DNA of 42,695 nucleotides from Robiginitomaculum sp. GTDB lineage: Bacteria; Pseudomonadota; Alphaproteobacteria; Caulobacterales; Maricaulaceae. Numbering within the stretch: the first letter of the stretch is position 1; the number at the start of each line of letters is the position of its first letter. The position numbers and the translations under genes were made by a program. This document shows, piece by piece, positions 16,460-23,415 of the stretch. The stretch covers positions 110,479-153,173 of the forward strand of contig NVXK01000009.1 in assembly GCA_002733905.1 (NCBI GenBank). Reading direction: 5' to 3'. The notes under the pieces are model-generated. The model had not been told where the DNA came from, ran no database searches, and saw only the letters and a program-made list of their open reading frames with translations.

Positions 16460-16612
16460 AGATGTGACATGGCGAGTTTCATGCGTAAAATCAAGTCTTG
16501 CCATAAAAAGGGGGTAATTCTGATTATTTATATGCATCTTGCAGATTTTACTTTGCAAGCCTCATATAAACTGCTAATTCGCCCCTCTGATCTTACCAAT
16601 GATCATTGGCGT

Positions 16613-16699
16613 GCGGCCGTGGCGGAATTGGTAGACGCGCAGCGTTGAGGTCGCTGTGGGGTAACACCCGTGGAAGTTCGAGTCTTCTCGGCCGCACCA
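16613..16699 (+). tRNA. tRNA-Leu (anticodon GAG)
   Basis: An 87-nt cloverleaf with a long variable arm. Acceptor GCGGCCG pairs with CGGCCGC, the D-arm is GCGGAATTGGTAGACGC, and the anticodon stem GCAGC-GTTGAGGT-CGCTG gives anticodon GAG (CUC/CUU Leu). The variable arm is GGGGTAACACCC, the T-loop is GTTCGAGTC, and CCA is encoded. An integrase begins right behind it, so its 3' end is the likely attB of the island. Confidence 0.95.
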
Positions 16700-16786
16700 T
16701 TTCTCTCTCTTAAAAATCAACTAAACCATTGAAATATAACGATAAACTATATTTCAACATGACCCCTATGTGGTTAGTTCTTGTTT

Positions 16787-16820
16787 TGGTGTATCAAATG
16801 GTGTATCATTTGGTGTATCA
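16787..16820 (+). repeat. Three direct copies of TGGTGTATCA at exact 12-bp spacing
   Basis: TGGTGTATCA occurs at 16787-16796, 16799-16808 and 16811-16820, between tRNA-Leu and the most likely integrase start. Short direct repeats beside an integrase are typical of arm-type integrase binding sites. They are also translatable in frame with the integrase (VYQ-VYH-VYQ), so an N-terminal peptide repeat is the alternative. Confidence 0.7.
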
Positions 16821-16836
16821 AAATAGGCATCGTGAT

Positions 16837-18225
16837 ATGAAAGATGAGGATAAATTCCTTCAAAAACGCAATAATGGCCGCTGGCACTATGCGCGGCGCG
16901 TACCTAAAAAGTATGCGGATTTTGATAAACGTGGTTATATCAGGAAAGGTCTTGATACCAAATCGGTCGAGGTCGCCAGAGAACGGCGAGACCTACTTAT
17001 CGAGGCAGACGATTTGTATTGGGCAAGTGTATCCAGTGCCGCTGATGGGCTGTCAGCAAGCAGTTTGAATGCCGAGCAAACAAAGCTTGCCGTCCGCCGC
17101 TATGAGGCGGCAAAACGTCGGGCAATGGCAAAGGGGTTTATGTACACACCTAATGCTGATTTGCTTGAGTACCCAGACATCACCGAATTGGTTAGCCGCA
17201 TACAGACTTTACCGGTGAATAGTTTGCCGCAGCAAGTTGAGGCGGAAGCGGTCTTGGGTTTAACTCCGAAACCATCAGTCACAATCTCGCAGGCATTCGA
17301 TGTGTTCTGCGAGCAAATTGCGGTCAGTGAGTTACTTGGCAAATCAGACGCACAAAAGAAATCATGGCGGAAGGTAAAGCTGCGTGCTGTGAATAATTTC
17401 ATTAAGCTGAACGGCGACCTTGGTATGGACGAGATCACCAGAGAACACGCGCGAGATTTTTACAAATGGTGGTCGAAACGTTTGCAGCCGAGAGGAAACA
17501 GAAAACCGCTAACCAGTAACAGCGCCAACAGGGATATGGGAAACATCCGAAAACTGTATCGCCAGTATTGGGAATATGAAGGTGAAGAAGATCGAGACAA
17601 CCCTTTTCGTAATTTGAACTTTGGCAAACATGGTCTGAAAGACATCCCGCATTTTGAAGATGATTGGGTACGAACCAAATTTTTAAACCCGGACGTGTTC
17701 AAAGGATTAAACTCCGAAGCCATGCTGTTAGTTTACGCGATGATCGAAACTGGATGTCGGCCAAGCGAACTTTCTAGCCTGTCACAAAAAAACATCATTC
17801 TTGATCATGACGTTCCTCATATTTTGATAAGACCCGCTACTGATCGGCAATTAAAGTCAAAAGCCTCAGTCCGTGAAATTCCCTTAGTGGGCGTCTCTCT
17901 GGCCGCGATGAAAAATGCCCCAAAAGGTTTTCCACATTATCGCGATAAAGGAAATTTGTTATCTGCGTCATTAATGAAAGCATTCAGGGTGCGAGGATTA
18001 TTCCCCACCGAAAACCACCGCATATATTCATTCCGCCATTCCTTTGAAAAACGTATGTTGGAAGCGGGTGTTGATTACGGATTGAGGTGCTTGTTGATGG
18101 GCCACAAAAACTCTCGCCCGAGCTATGGTGATGGAGGATCAATGACATATAGACGCGACGAATTGTTGAAGATAGCCCATCCTGTTCCAAATGGCTTCGT
18201 CGAAGGTTTGAAAAATTTGAGTTAG
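16837..18225 (+). CDS. Tyrosine-type site-specific recombinase (island integrase)
   Basis: A recombinase of about 462 residues from ATG 16837. The frame is open upstream to a TTG at 16729, with ATG also at 16759. The N-terminus DKFLQKRNNGRWHYARRVPKK is the arm-binding-like opening of many alphaproteobacterial integrases. A SAM-like core-binding domain follows (about 160-270). The catalytic domain has the first Arg in ETGCRPSELSSL, Lys/beta-hairpin near LKSKASVREIPL, the HxxR block as YSFRHSFEKRML, and the later LLMGHKNSRPSYGDGG with a candidate tyrosine nucleophile. Position directly after tRNA-Leu and in the same direction marks the left end of an integrated element. It probably mediates insertion at the tRNA 3' end. 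Confidence 0.9.
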   Translation: MKDEDKFLQKRNNGRWHYARRVPKKYADFDKRGYIRKGLDTKSVEVARERRDLLIEADDLYWASVSSAADGLSASSLNAEQTKLAVRRYEAAKRRAMAKGFMYTPNADLLEYPDITELVSRIQTLPVNSLPQQVEAEAVLGLTPKPSVTISQAFDVFCEQIAVSELLGKSDAQKKSWRKVKLRAVNNFIKLNGDLGMDEITREHARDFYKWWSKRLQPRGNRKPLTSNSANRDMGNIRKLYRQYWEYEGEEDRDNPFRNLNFGKHGLKDIPHFEDDWVRTKFLNPDVFKGLNSEAMLLVYAMIETGCRPSELSSLSQKNIILDHDVPHILIRPATDRQLKSKASVREIPLVGVSLAAMKNAPKGFPHYRDKGNLLSASLMKAFRVRGLFPTENHRIYSFRHSFEKRMLEAGVDYGLRCLLMGHKNSRPSYGDGGSMTYRRDELLKIAHPVPNGFVEGLKNLS

Positions 18226-18231
18226 ATTGTG

Positions 18232-18390
18232 TCACTCATATTTTGCAAGGCGATTTGAACGAGATTTGCGTTCTTCTAGTTCTCTTTCGAGTCTTGCAAA
18301 CAGGGGCCAGTATTTCTCGCCATAGTTCTTTACGACGCTGGCAGCGATTTTTGTGGCCTTTTCAATATCTGCAATTAGTATTTCTTCCAT
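18232..18390 (-). CDS. Small helical protein next to the integrase (52 aa)
   Basis: A 52-codon ORF from ATG 18390, convergent with the integrase and ending 6 bp from its stop. Composition is coherent for a real protein: a helical start (MEEILIADIEKATKIAASVV), a central YGEKYWPLFARLERELEE and a basic end. I have the impression that short proteins with a YWP-[IL]-F-x-RLE core are common beside integrases in this group, but I cannot verify it here. Function unknown; it might be a recombination accessory or control factor (guess). Confidence 0.6.
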   Translation of the reverse strand: MEEILIADIEKATKIAASVVKNYGEKYWPLFARLERELEERKSRSNRLAKYE

Positions 18391-18542
18391 AGTAGATTTT
18401 ACGGCTTACAATATTTTTCACCATTAAAAAAATGGAGCTAAAATTATGCGAAATGTACTGAATTTGTGTATTTTTCCTTCACTGGGAGGCATGTAGAGAT
18501 GATGCGTACAAGGCTCTTGTTCCATATAATTGTTACACACAT

Positions 18543-19262
18543 TTATCTACGACGATACTCATCATCGCTTTGGGTTACTCTAGAAAAAGCTGCTGCTAAT
18601 ATTCCTGCGGGCATTGCGACCGCAGCAATTCCGATCAACGACATTGCTGCTGCAATTAATTTCCCCATAGACGTTATAGGGTAGACGTCACCATAGCCGA
18701 CAGTTGTTAATGTGGCGACGGACCACCAGAGAGCCCTCGGTACAGAGCCAAATGATTCAGGCTGAGTTTTGCCTTCAACTAAATACATACTTACGGCACC
18801 AATGAATATGAGTAATAGCGAAATGGCCATGCTGACGAGCAACTCCGTTTTGCAATCACGTAAAGCCGTTCCTACTCTTTTTATACCTCTTGTGAGAGGC
18901 TTATATTTGATGATTTGAATAAGGCGCAAAACTCTAGCAACTCTTATCAATATGCTGCCGTTAGCGGCAGGTATTAAGAGGGCAGGTAAAAAGGCTAGTA
19001 AGTCTATTAGCCCGTAAAAAGAAAAAATATACGTTAACCGAGAATTCATTCTATCTTTTGAGGTAACGCCTGCAGTCCAAATTCGGGCGAAATACTCAAG
19101 CATAAATATTATAGCTATATAAAACCCTGCAGATTTGAGAAATTTCGACTCCGTATATTCTGTCTCCAATGTGAATGTAAGAATTGATAAAAATATCAAT
19201 AACCCTATGAACGCTCCACCGATTTTAGAAATATTGAGAAAATGAAATAACTTAATTTTCAC
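18543..19262 (-). CDS. Voltage-gated-type potassium channel, six-TM
   Basis: A 239-residue membrane protein with the KvAP-like plan. S1-S3 occupy about residues 12-100. An S4 segment has regularly spaced arginines (Arg107, 110, 113 in LIRVARVLRLIQIIKY). S5 follows (about 140-160), then a pore helix with RALWWSVATLTTVGYGD (selectivity filter TVGYGD, residues 187-192) and S6 (203-226). The cytoplasmic tail is very short, with no RCK or cNMP domain. GTG start at 19262, overlapping the end of the upstream SNase-fold gene by 11 bp, so the two are translated as a pair. It would conduct K+ across the inner membrane in response to voltage. It lies within the integrase-linked region, divergent from the hxs operon. 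Confidence 0.9.
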   Translation of the reverse strand: MKIKLFHFLNISKIGGAFIGLLIFLSILTFTLETEYTESKFLKSAGFYIAIIFMLEYFARIWTAGVTSKDRMNSRLTYIFSFYGLIDLLAFLPALLIPAANGSILIRVARVLRLIQIIKYKPLTRGIKRVGTALRDCKTELLVSMAISLLLIFIGAVSMYLVEGKTQPESFGSVPRALWWSVATLTTVGYGDVYPITSMGKLIAAAMSLIGIAAVAMPAGILAAAFSRVTQSDDEYRRR

Positions 19263-19713
19263 GTCGACTATCCATTTTGCACCAATCTGGTTTTTGTGAC
19301 AGAGCTTTACGTCCTTTGTGTGGCCATGGAGCTAGGAAGTTCGACGTTATAGCAGCCGTTCCTACATCAATGCCATTTGCTTGTAGATCTATAACTAAGC
19401 GTTCATATCTATCATATCCGTAGTTACTTGCGATTTTGAGAGTTTTATCACGCGTAAAATTGACAACAAATTGTTTCGCCTCATAACCGAGCTTTCGTTC
19501 ATTTTCACATTTAGCTCCCCCTCTTGCCCCAATTCCGTCAGTTTCCGGGGCGTCTACATTTGCCAATCTAAAGCGAATACCATTAATTCGCCCACTATCC
19601 CCATCAGACCAATAAATAGTTTTGGTTTCGGTAGCTTCTTGAGATTGAACATCTTGTGTAAATGAGGGGGCTAACAAGGCTAACGCGATAGCAAACTTTG
19701 GTATTCTACGCAT
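19252..19713 (-). CDS. Exported thermonuclease-like (SNase/OB-fold) protein
   Basis: A 153-residue protein from ATG 19713 with a signal peptide (IALALLAPSFTQDVQSQ, cleavage about residue 24). The body follows the staphylococcal nuclease fold: WSDGDSGRINGIRFRLANVDAPET, then GYEAKQFV, then YDRYERLVIDLQANGIDVGTAAI and NFLAPWPH. The D-G-D-[ST]-x6-R-[LI]-x-x-[VI]-DAPE pattern is conserved. The first active-site arginine region (RLANVDAPE) and the second (YERLV) are present. The E-R pair could support catalysis, but activity cannot be claimed. Probably periplasmic. Paired with the K+ channel gene and divergent from hxsD with a gap of about 70 bp. Confidence 0.78.
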   Translation of the reverse strand: MRRIPKFAIALALLAPSFTQDVQSQEATETKTIYWSDGDSGRINGIRFRLANVDAPETDGIGARGGAKCENERKLGYEAKQFVVNFTRDKTLKIASNYGYDRYERLVIDLQANGIDVGTAAITSNFLAPWPHKGRKALSQKPDWCKMDSRREN

Positions 19714-19784
19714 ATAGAGCCTCAAATAAGCTTAGTTATAAATTATACCCTAGATAGTACTAAAACAAATAGCTATACGTAGTT

Positions 19785-20030
19785 ATGGAAGTTCAAGTGA
19801 AACATACGATTGAGGATGCTCAGATAATACAAGATGTGGTTGATCGACTTGGAGTGATTTATCCAGATAACTTGGTTGAGTACGATGATAAGTTTATCTC
19901 TATTCGTAATGTAGAGGCCGTTGACGTTCCAAATGTTCGCCAGGTTGCATTAGATCAATTAATCAGATCAAGGTACGATGCTAATTCCGCGAATTTACGT
20001 AATATGCTTTATACTAGGTTGCTACGGTGA
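19785..20030 (+). CDS. hxsD: His-Xaa-Ser system protein HxsD (probable)
   Basis: An 81-residue cytoplasmic protein, the first gene of a six-gene operon whose later members are recognisable Hxs components. Size, position and mixed alpha/beta character (VQVKHTIEDAQIIQDVVDRL, YDDKFISIRNVEAVDVP, then a helical C-terminus ending RNMLYTRLLR) fit HxsD. I do not see the family's characteristic C-terminal motif intact, so the call rests mainly on context. It may be a small accessory or recognition protein for the radical SAM enzymes. Its TGA overlaps the GTG start of hxsB (GTGA), implying translational coupling. The AT-rich 70 bp upstream should hold the operon promoter. Confidence 0.72.
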   Translation: MEVQVKHTIEDAQIIQDVVDRLGVIYPDNLVEYDDKFISIRNVEAVDVPNVRQVALDQLIRSRYDANSANLRNMLYTRLLR

Positions 20031-21439
20031 GCAGTGTATTTCCTTTGCGGTTTCGCAGGCTTTCTGAAAGTTCTCTTGTTTTTGCGAACGAAGCCGGTCA
20101 ATTTTTTAAATCCAATGACAGGTTTTTAGAAAGGCTCGATAACGAAAAACTTACCAAATCAGATCAAGAGTTTCTTTTTGATCATGCAATGGCTAGCCGC
20201 CGGGCTGGTGACATTAATGAGATGTCCTACTTGCATCGTCTCGCATCAAGGCTAAGACCGCCAACGGATTTATCTTATGTTATTCTTGTCCCGACGTTAA
20301 GATGCGACCTGGCTTGTTCATATTGTCAAGTTTCCAGAGCAGCTATAAATGCAAAAGGGTTTGATTGGAGTGATGAAACGCTCTTAAATGTAAAATCCTA
20401 TCTCAGTAAATCGGTATCAAAACGTATTCAGGTAGAGTTTCAGGGGGGAGAGCCAACCTTAAGGTTGGATTTGATGTCTCAAATAATGGATTTTTGTCGC
20501 GAACACTTTGAGGAAAGTAGATTTATCATTTGTACCAATCTATCCGTAGTAAATGAGGCATTTGTTGATATCATATCTGCTGAAGATGTTTTCGTTAGTA
20601 GCTCTTTGGACGGATCGCCTGATCTTCACAGGAAACAACGAACAAATACCAAGTCGCAGACGGACGAGTTTTTTAAAAACTTTAGTAGGGTTGGTGAGCT
20701 TATTGGAGATCGATTGTCCGCGCTTCCGACATTGGATTCTAAAAACCTACCCGCGCCTTCTGACTTCCTTGACACGTTTGATCATTACAATATGCGTAGT
20801 GTTTTCCTTAGGCCAGTGGTTTACCATGGGTTTGCTCGCAAACGTCACCCGACATCAAAAGATCATCAATCTGTATGGCAAAAATTCTATGAAGCTTGCA
20901 TTTATGAAATGATTGCTCGGAACATTGGGGAAACGTCTGATTTCTATGAAGAATATTACCTAACTCTCATTTTGAAGCGCCTATTACGACCCGGTGAAGA
21001 TAACCACATTGACCTACGTTCACCGAATTGGCTTGGCTATGACCATCAATTAATTGACTATGATGGCCGAATTTACCCAAGTGACGAAGCTAGAATGATG
21101 GCACGAACAGGCCAAGTTGATCTCTCTATTGGCGACGTTTTCGCTGGTCTAGATGAAGAAAAACGCGGTGCATTACAGGGCCGTGCATTTAACGCTCTTG
21201 ATCCTTGGTGTAGCCAGTGTCCATATCAAGCGGCCTGCGGTTCTGACCCAATAGATGATCTGGCCCGACATGGTCGTGCAGATGTTCCAAAACCTGCAAC
21301 AGCATATTGCCAAAAACATCTTCACATTTTTGATTTTGCGATGAAGTTGATTTATTCTGAAGACAAAAAAAACCAACACTCTTTAGCTCTTTGGTTAGGC
21401 CTACCCAGTCCAATTTTCTTAGGGGACGTATTGCAATGA
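20027..21439 (+). CDS. hxsB: His-Xaa-Ser system radical SAM maturase HxsB
   Basis: A 470-residue radical SAM enzyme with a SPASM-like C-terminus. The [4Fe-4S]-SAM motif is RCDLACSYCQ with Cys93, Cys97 and Cys100. The SAM-binding glycine-rich stretch is VEFQGGEPTLRLDLM. Later strands include FVSSSLDGSPDLHRKQR. The C-terminal auxiliary-cluster region has CSQCPYQAACGSDP and a later AYCQKH. A leading domain of about 80 residues precedes the barrel. In Hxs systems two radical SAM proteins act on HxsA; the chemistry is unproven. GTG start overlapping hxsD; the stop overlaps the ATG of hxsC (ATGA). Confidence 0.92.
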   Translation: MSSVFPLRFRRLSESSLVFANEAGQFFKSNDRFLERLDNEKLTKSDQEFLFDHAMASRRAGDINEMSYLHRLASRLRPPTDLSYVILVPTLRCDLACSYCQVSRAAINAKGFDWSDETLLNVKSYLSKSVSKRIQVEFQGGEPTLRLDLMSQIMDFCREHFEESRFIICTNLSVVNEAFVDIISAEDVFVSSSLDGSPDLHRKQRTNTKSQTDEFFKNFSRVGELIGDRLSALPTLDSKNLPAPSDFLDTFDHYNMRSVFLRPVVYHGFARKRHPTSKDHQSVWQKFYEACIYEMIARNIGETSDFYEEYYLTLILKRLLRPGEDNHIDLRSPNWLGYDHQLIDYDGRIYPSDEARMMARTGQVDLSIGDVFAGLDEEKRGALQGRAFNALDPWCSQCPYQAACGSDPIDDLARHGRADVPKPATAYCQKHLHIFDFAMKLIYSEDKKNQHSLALWLGLPSPIFLGDVLQ

Positions 21440-22515
21440 TTGAACTAAGCCTTCCTGCAAATTTTAGTGATAGTTCCCACCTGCCTTTCATTGCAAAGTT
21501 GAGCCGAATAGATGGTCATCAAACGGCAACTCTTGTAGGGGAAATTGGAGATGAGCTCATGTTCCAGTTTCAAGATCTAACTATCAGCATAGTTCAACCC
21601 GTGGGCGAGGATATAATTGGTGATATAGTTTTTGTGGAACCTGCTTACAATCGAGTGTCTCGATGGATTAGAGAAAGGTCAGATCACAATACTTTATTGG
21701 TAACGGAACGGTGTGATCAACTTTGTATTATGTGCTCCCAGCCACCAAAAAAGAGCCATATCGATATGTTTACGTTTATGGAGCAAGCATGCATGTTGGC
21801 GCCACAAAATATGATGATTGGTTTCTCAGGGGGAGAACCACTTTTGTATAAAGAACAACTCTTTGCACTTCTTGAGAAAGTGCATACGGTTCGCCCAGAT
21901 TTAAAATTTCATGTTCTCACTAATGCACAACACTTCGAAGAGGATGATGTCGAGCGTTTGCGCCAAACCGCTTTTAAATCTGTATTATGGGGAGTGCCGT
22001 TATATGCTTCTGACCCCAGCACACATGATTCTATTGTTGGGAAAATCGGTGCTTTTGAGCAATTGGTAACATCATTGCCGATAATGGCTCGTGCCGGATT
22101 GCAGATTGAATTACGAAGCGTTCTGCTTAAACAAAATTACCATGAATTTGAACAACTCAGTAGATTTATTTCAAGTAAACTTCCGTTCGTTTCAGTTTGG
22201 GCGATTATGCAATTGGAACGTATTGGATTCGCAAAAAATCGCTGGTTCGAACAATTTGTCGATCATTCTGAAAATTCCGAACCCCTAATGGCTGCCGTTT
22301 CTGTGGCGAAATCTGTTGGGTTGGATATCTCTTTGTATAACATACCTTACTGCACGGTTCCTCAGAAGTTGCGAGGCTTTTTGAGCCAATCTATCTCGGA
22401 TTGGAAAAGGTCATTTCCTGCTGACTGTGAAAAATGTTCCGTAAAATCTATATGCACAGGCTTCTTTGAATGGCATAGTACTTTAGAAGATTATAAATAC
22501 GGGGGGGTAATATGA
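21436..22515 (+). CDS. hxsC: His-Xaa-Ser system radical SAM maturase HxsC
   Basis: A 359-residue radical SAM protein from ATG 21436. The cluster motif is ERCDQLCIMCSQPPK (Cys93, Cys97, Cys100), preceded by NTLLVTERCDQLC. IGFSGGEPLLYKEQLF supplies the SAM contact. Near the C-terminus CEKCSVKSICTGFFEWH suggests one further set of cluster-binding cysteines, shorter than a full SPASM domain. The CxxLCxMCSQPP pattern is what I associate with HxsC. The frame is open to 21391, but that stretch lies inside hxsB. Start and stop both overlap neighbours by ATGA, so HxsB, HxsC and HxsA are made in fixed proportion. Confidence 0.93.
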   Translation: MIELSLPANFSDSSHLPFIAKLSRIDGHQTATLVGEIGDELMFQFQDLTISIVQPVGEDIIGDIVFVEPAYNRVSRWIRERSDHNTLLVTERCDQLCIMCSQPPKKSHIDMFTFMEQACMLAPQNMMIGFSGGEPLLYKEQLFALLEKVHTVRPDLKFHVLTNAQHFEEDDVERLRQTAFKSVLWGVPLYASDPSTHDSIVGKIGAFEQLVTSLPIMARAGLQIELRSVLLKQNYHEFEQLSRFISSKLPFVSVWAIMQLERIGFAKNRWFEQFVDHSENSEPLMAAVSVAKSVGLDISLYNIPYCTVPQKLRGFLSQSISDWKRSFPADCEKCSVKSICTGFFEWHSTLEDYKYGGVI

Positions 22516-23039
22516 AAAAGAGACGTTTTGTTATTCAAGGTTTAGCGGCCGCAGGGTTATCTATGCCAGCAGCGGCAGCACCAACACATATTGATCTTGA
22601 AAACTTGGTAAAGGAATCTCAACCGCAGGGACTCTTCACAGTCCTCGCCGCGCAAAAAGAAATAAAAACTGCGCAGCATAGATCTCATAAAAGCCATGGT
22701 TCACATAGGTCTAGTTCTGGAGGAAGCAGGAGATCGTATCCAACTCCCACACCAACGCCCGTCCCTACGCAACGCAGATCTGAGAGTACACCGCCTTCGT
22801 CAATTCTTCCGAAAAGCTCTTTATCGTCAAAAAGTTATCTAACACCAACTGAACAATTTACATTAAAGGTAAAACGCGTTCAAGCAGGTCTGACTGCATA
22901 TGGATATTACAATGGTAAGGCTGACGGTATTGTAGGGCCCGATACTAAAGCCGCTTTGTCCAAATTTCAGAAAGATTACGGATACAAGATTACAGGAACA
23001 ATCACACCGGAAGTTTTAAGTGCATTTAGCATTTCCTAA
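22512..23039 (+). CDS. hxsA: His-Xaa-Ser repeat protein HxsA (modification substrate)
   Basis: A 175-residue exported protein. The N-terminus KKRRFVIQGLAAAGLSMPAAAA resembles a signal with an RR start, possibly Tat-like. Residues 56-67 are four tandem His-Xaa-Ser triplets (HRS-HKS-HGS-HRS), the defining feature of HxsA. A flexible Ser/Pro/Thr linker follows (SYPTPTPTPVPTQ). Residues about 108-172 form a PG_binding_1 peptidoglycan-binding domain (VQAGLTAYGYYNGKADGIVGPDTKAALSKFQ pattern). Expected role: the HXS repeats are altered by HxsB/HxsC, then the protein is exported and held at the cell wall. The nature of the modification is unknown. Only four repeats makes this a short example. Confidence 0.92.
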   Translation: MKKRRFVIQGLAAAGLSMPAAAAPTHIDLENLVKESQPQGLFTVLAAQKEIKTAQHRSHKSHGSHRSSSGGSRRSYPTPTPTPVPTQRRSESTPPSSILPKSSLSSKSYLTPTEQFTLKVKRVQAGLTAYGYYNGKADGIVGPDTKAALSKFQKDYGYKITGTITPEVLSAFSIS

Positions 23040-23415
23040 GTTTTCTCAAAATGTCGTTGTGGCGCTATTGTTCGGAGTGGTGCTAGGGTTGCTTGCATTG
23101 CCTTTCTGGAGATTTGTTTTGGTAAATTTCAATCAAACCGAATACGGTAGATTAACCTACCTTTGTGATAGTGCGATGAGAACCCATTATATTGCCAAGG
23201 CTAGAACTGCTGCCAGTCCAAGTGAAAAACAAGTTGAAGCTTTGGAACGAGCGGAACTCGCACTTATCGATTGTCAAGATTATGACATTCTGCAAAAGAA
23301 ATTGATGTTATGGGGGCTACGTGAAAATGAGTTGGGTTTAATGCGTTTGCGCTCGATAGAAGCCGATGCTGAAGGATTGAAAGACGTTGTGGATGCACAT
23401 GAAATTCGCGATTAA
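23020..23415 (+). CDS. Hxs-operon small membrane protein (TIGR03982-type)
   Basis: A 131-residue protein with a single N-terminal membrane segment (about residues 11-31, VVVALLFGVVLGLLALPFW). A helical domain lies on the far side (YGRLTYLCDSAMRTHYIAKARTA ... ALERAELALIDCQDYDILQKKLMLWGL). Two cysteines (in TYLCDSAM and LIDCQDY) could form a disulfide. Size, membrane anchor and position between HxsA and a MauG-like gene fit the small His-Xaa-Ser system protein family that I recall as TIGR03982. GTG start inside the end of hxsA (20-bp overlap), and its end overlaps the MauG-like start by 17 bp. Confidence 0.78.
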   Translation: MHLAFPKFSQNVVVALLFGVVLGLLALPFWRFVLVNFNQTEYGRLTYLCDSAMRTHYIAKARTAASPSEKQVEALERAELALIDCQDYDILQKKLMLWGLRENELGLMRLRSIEADAEGLKDVVDAHEIRD

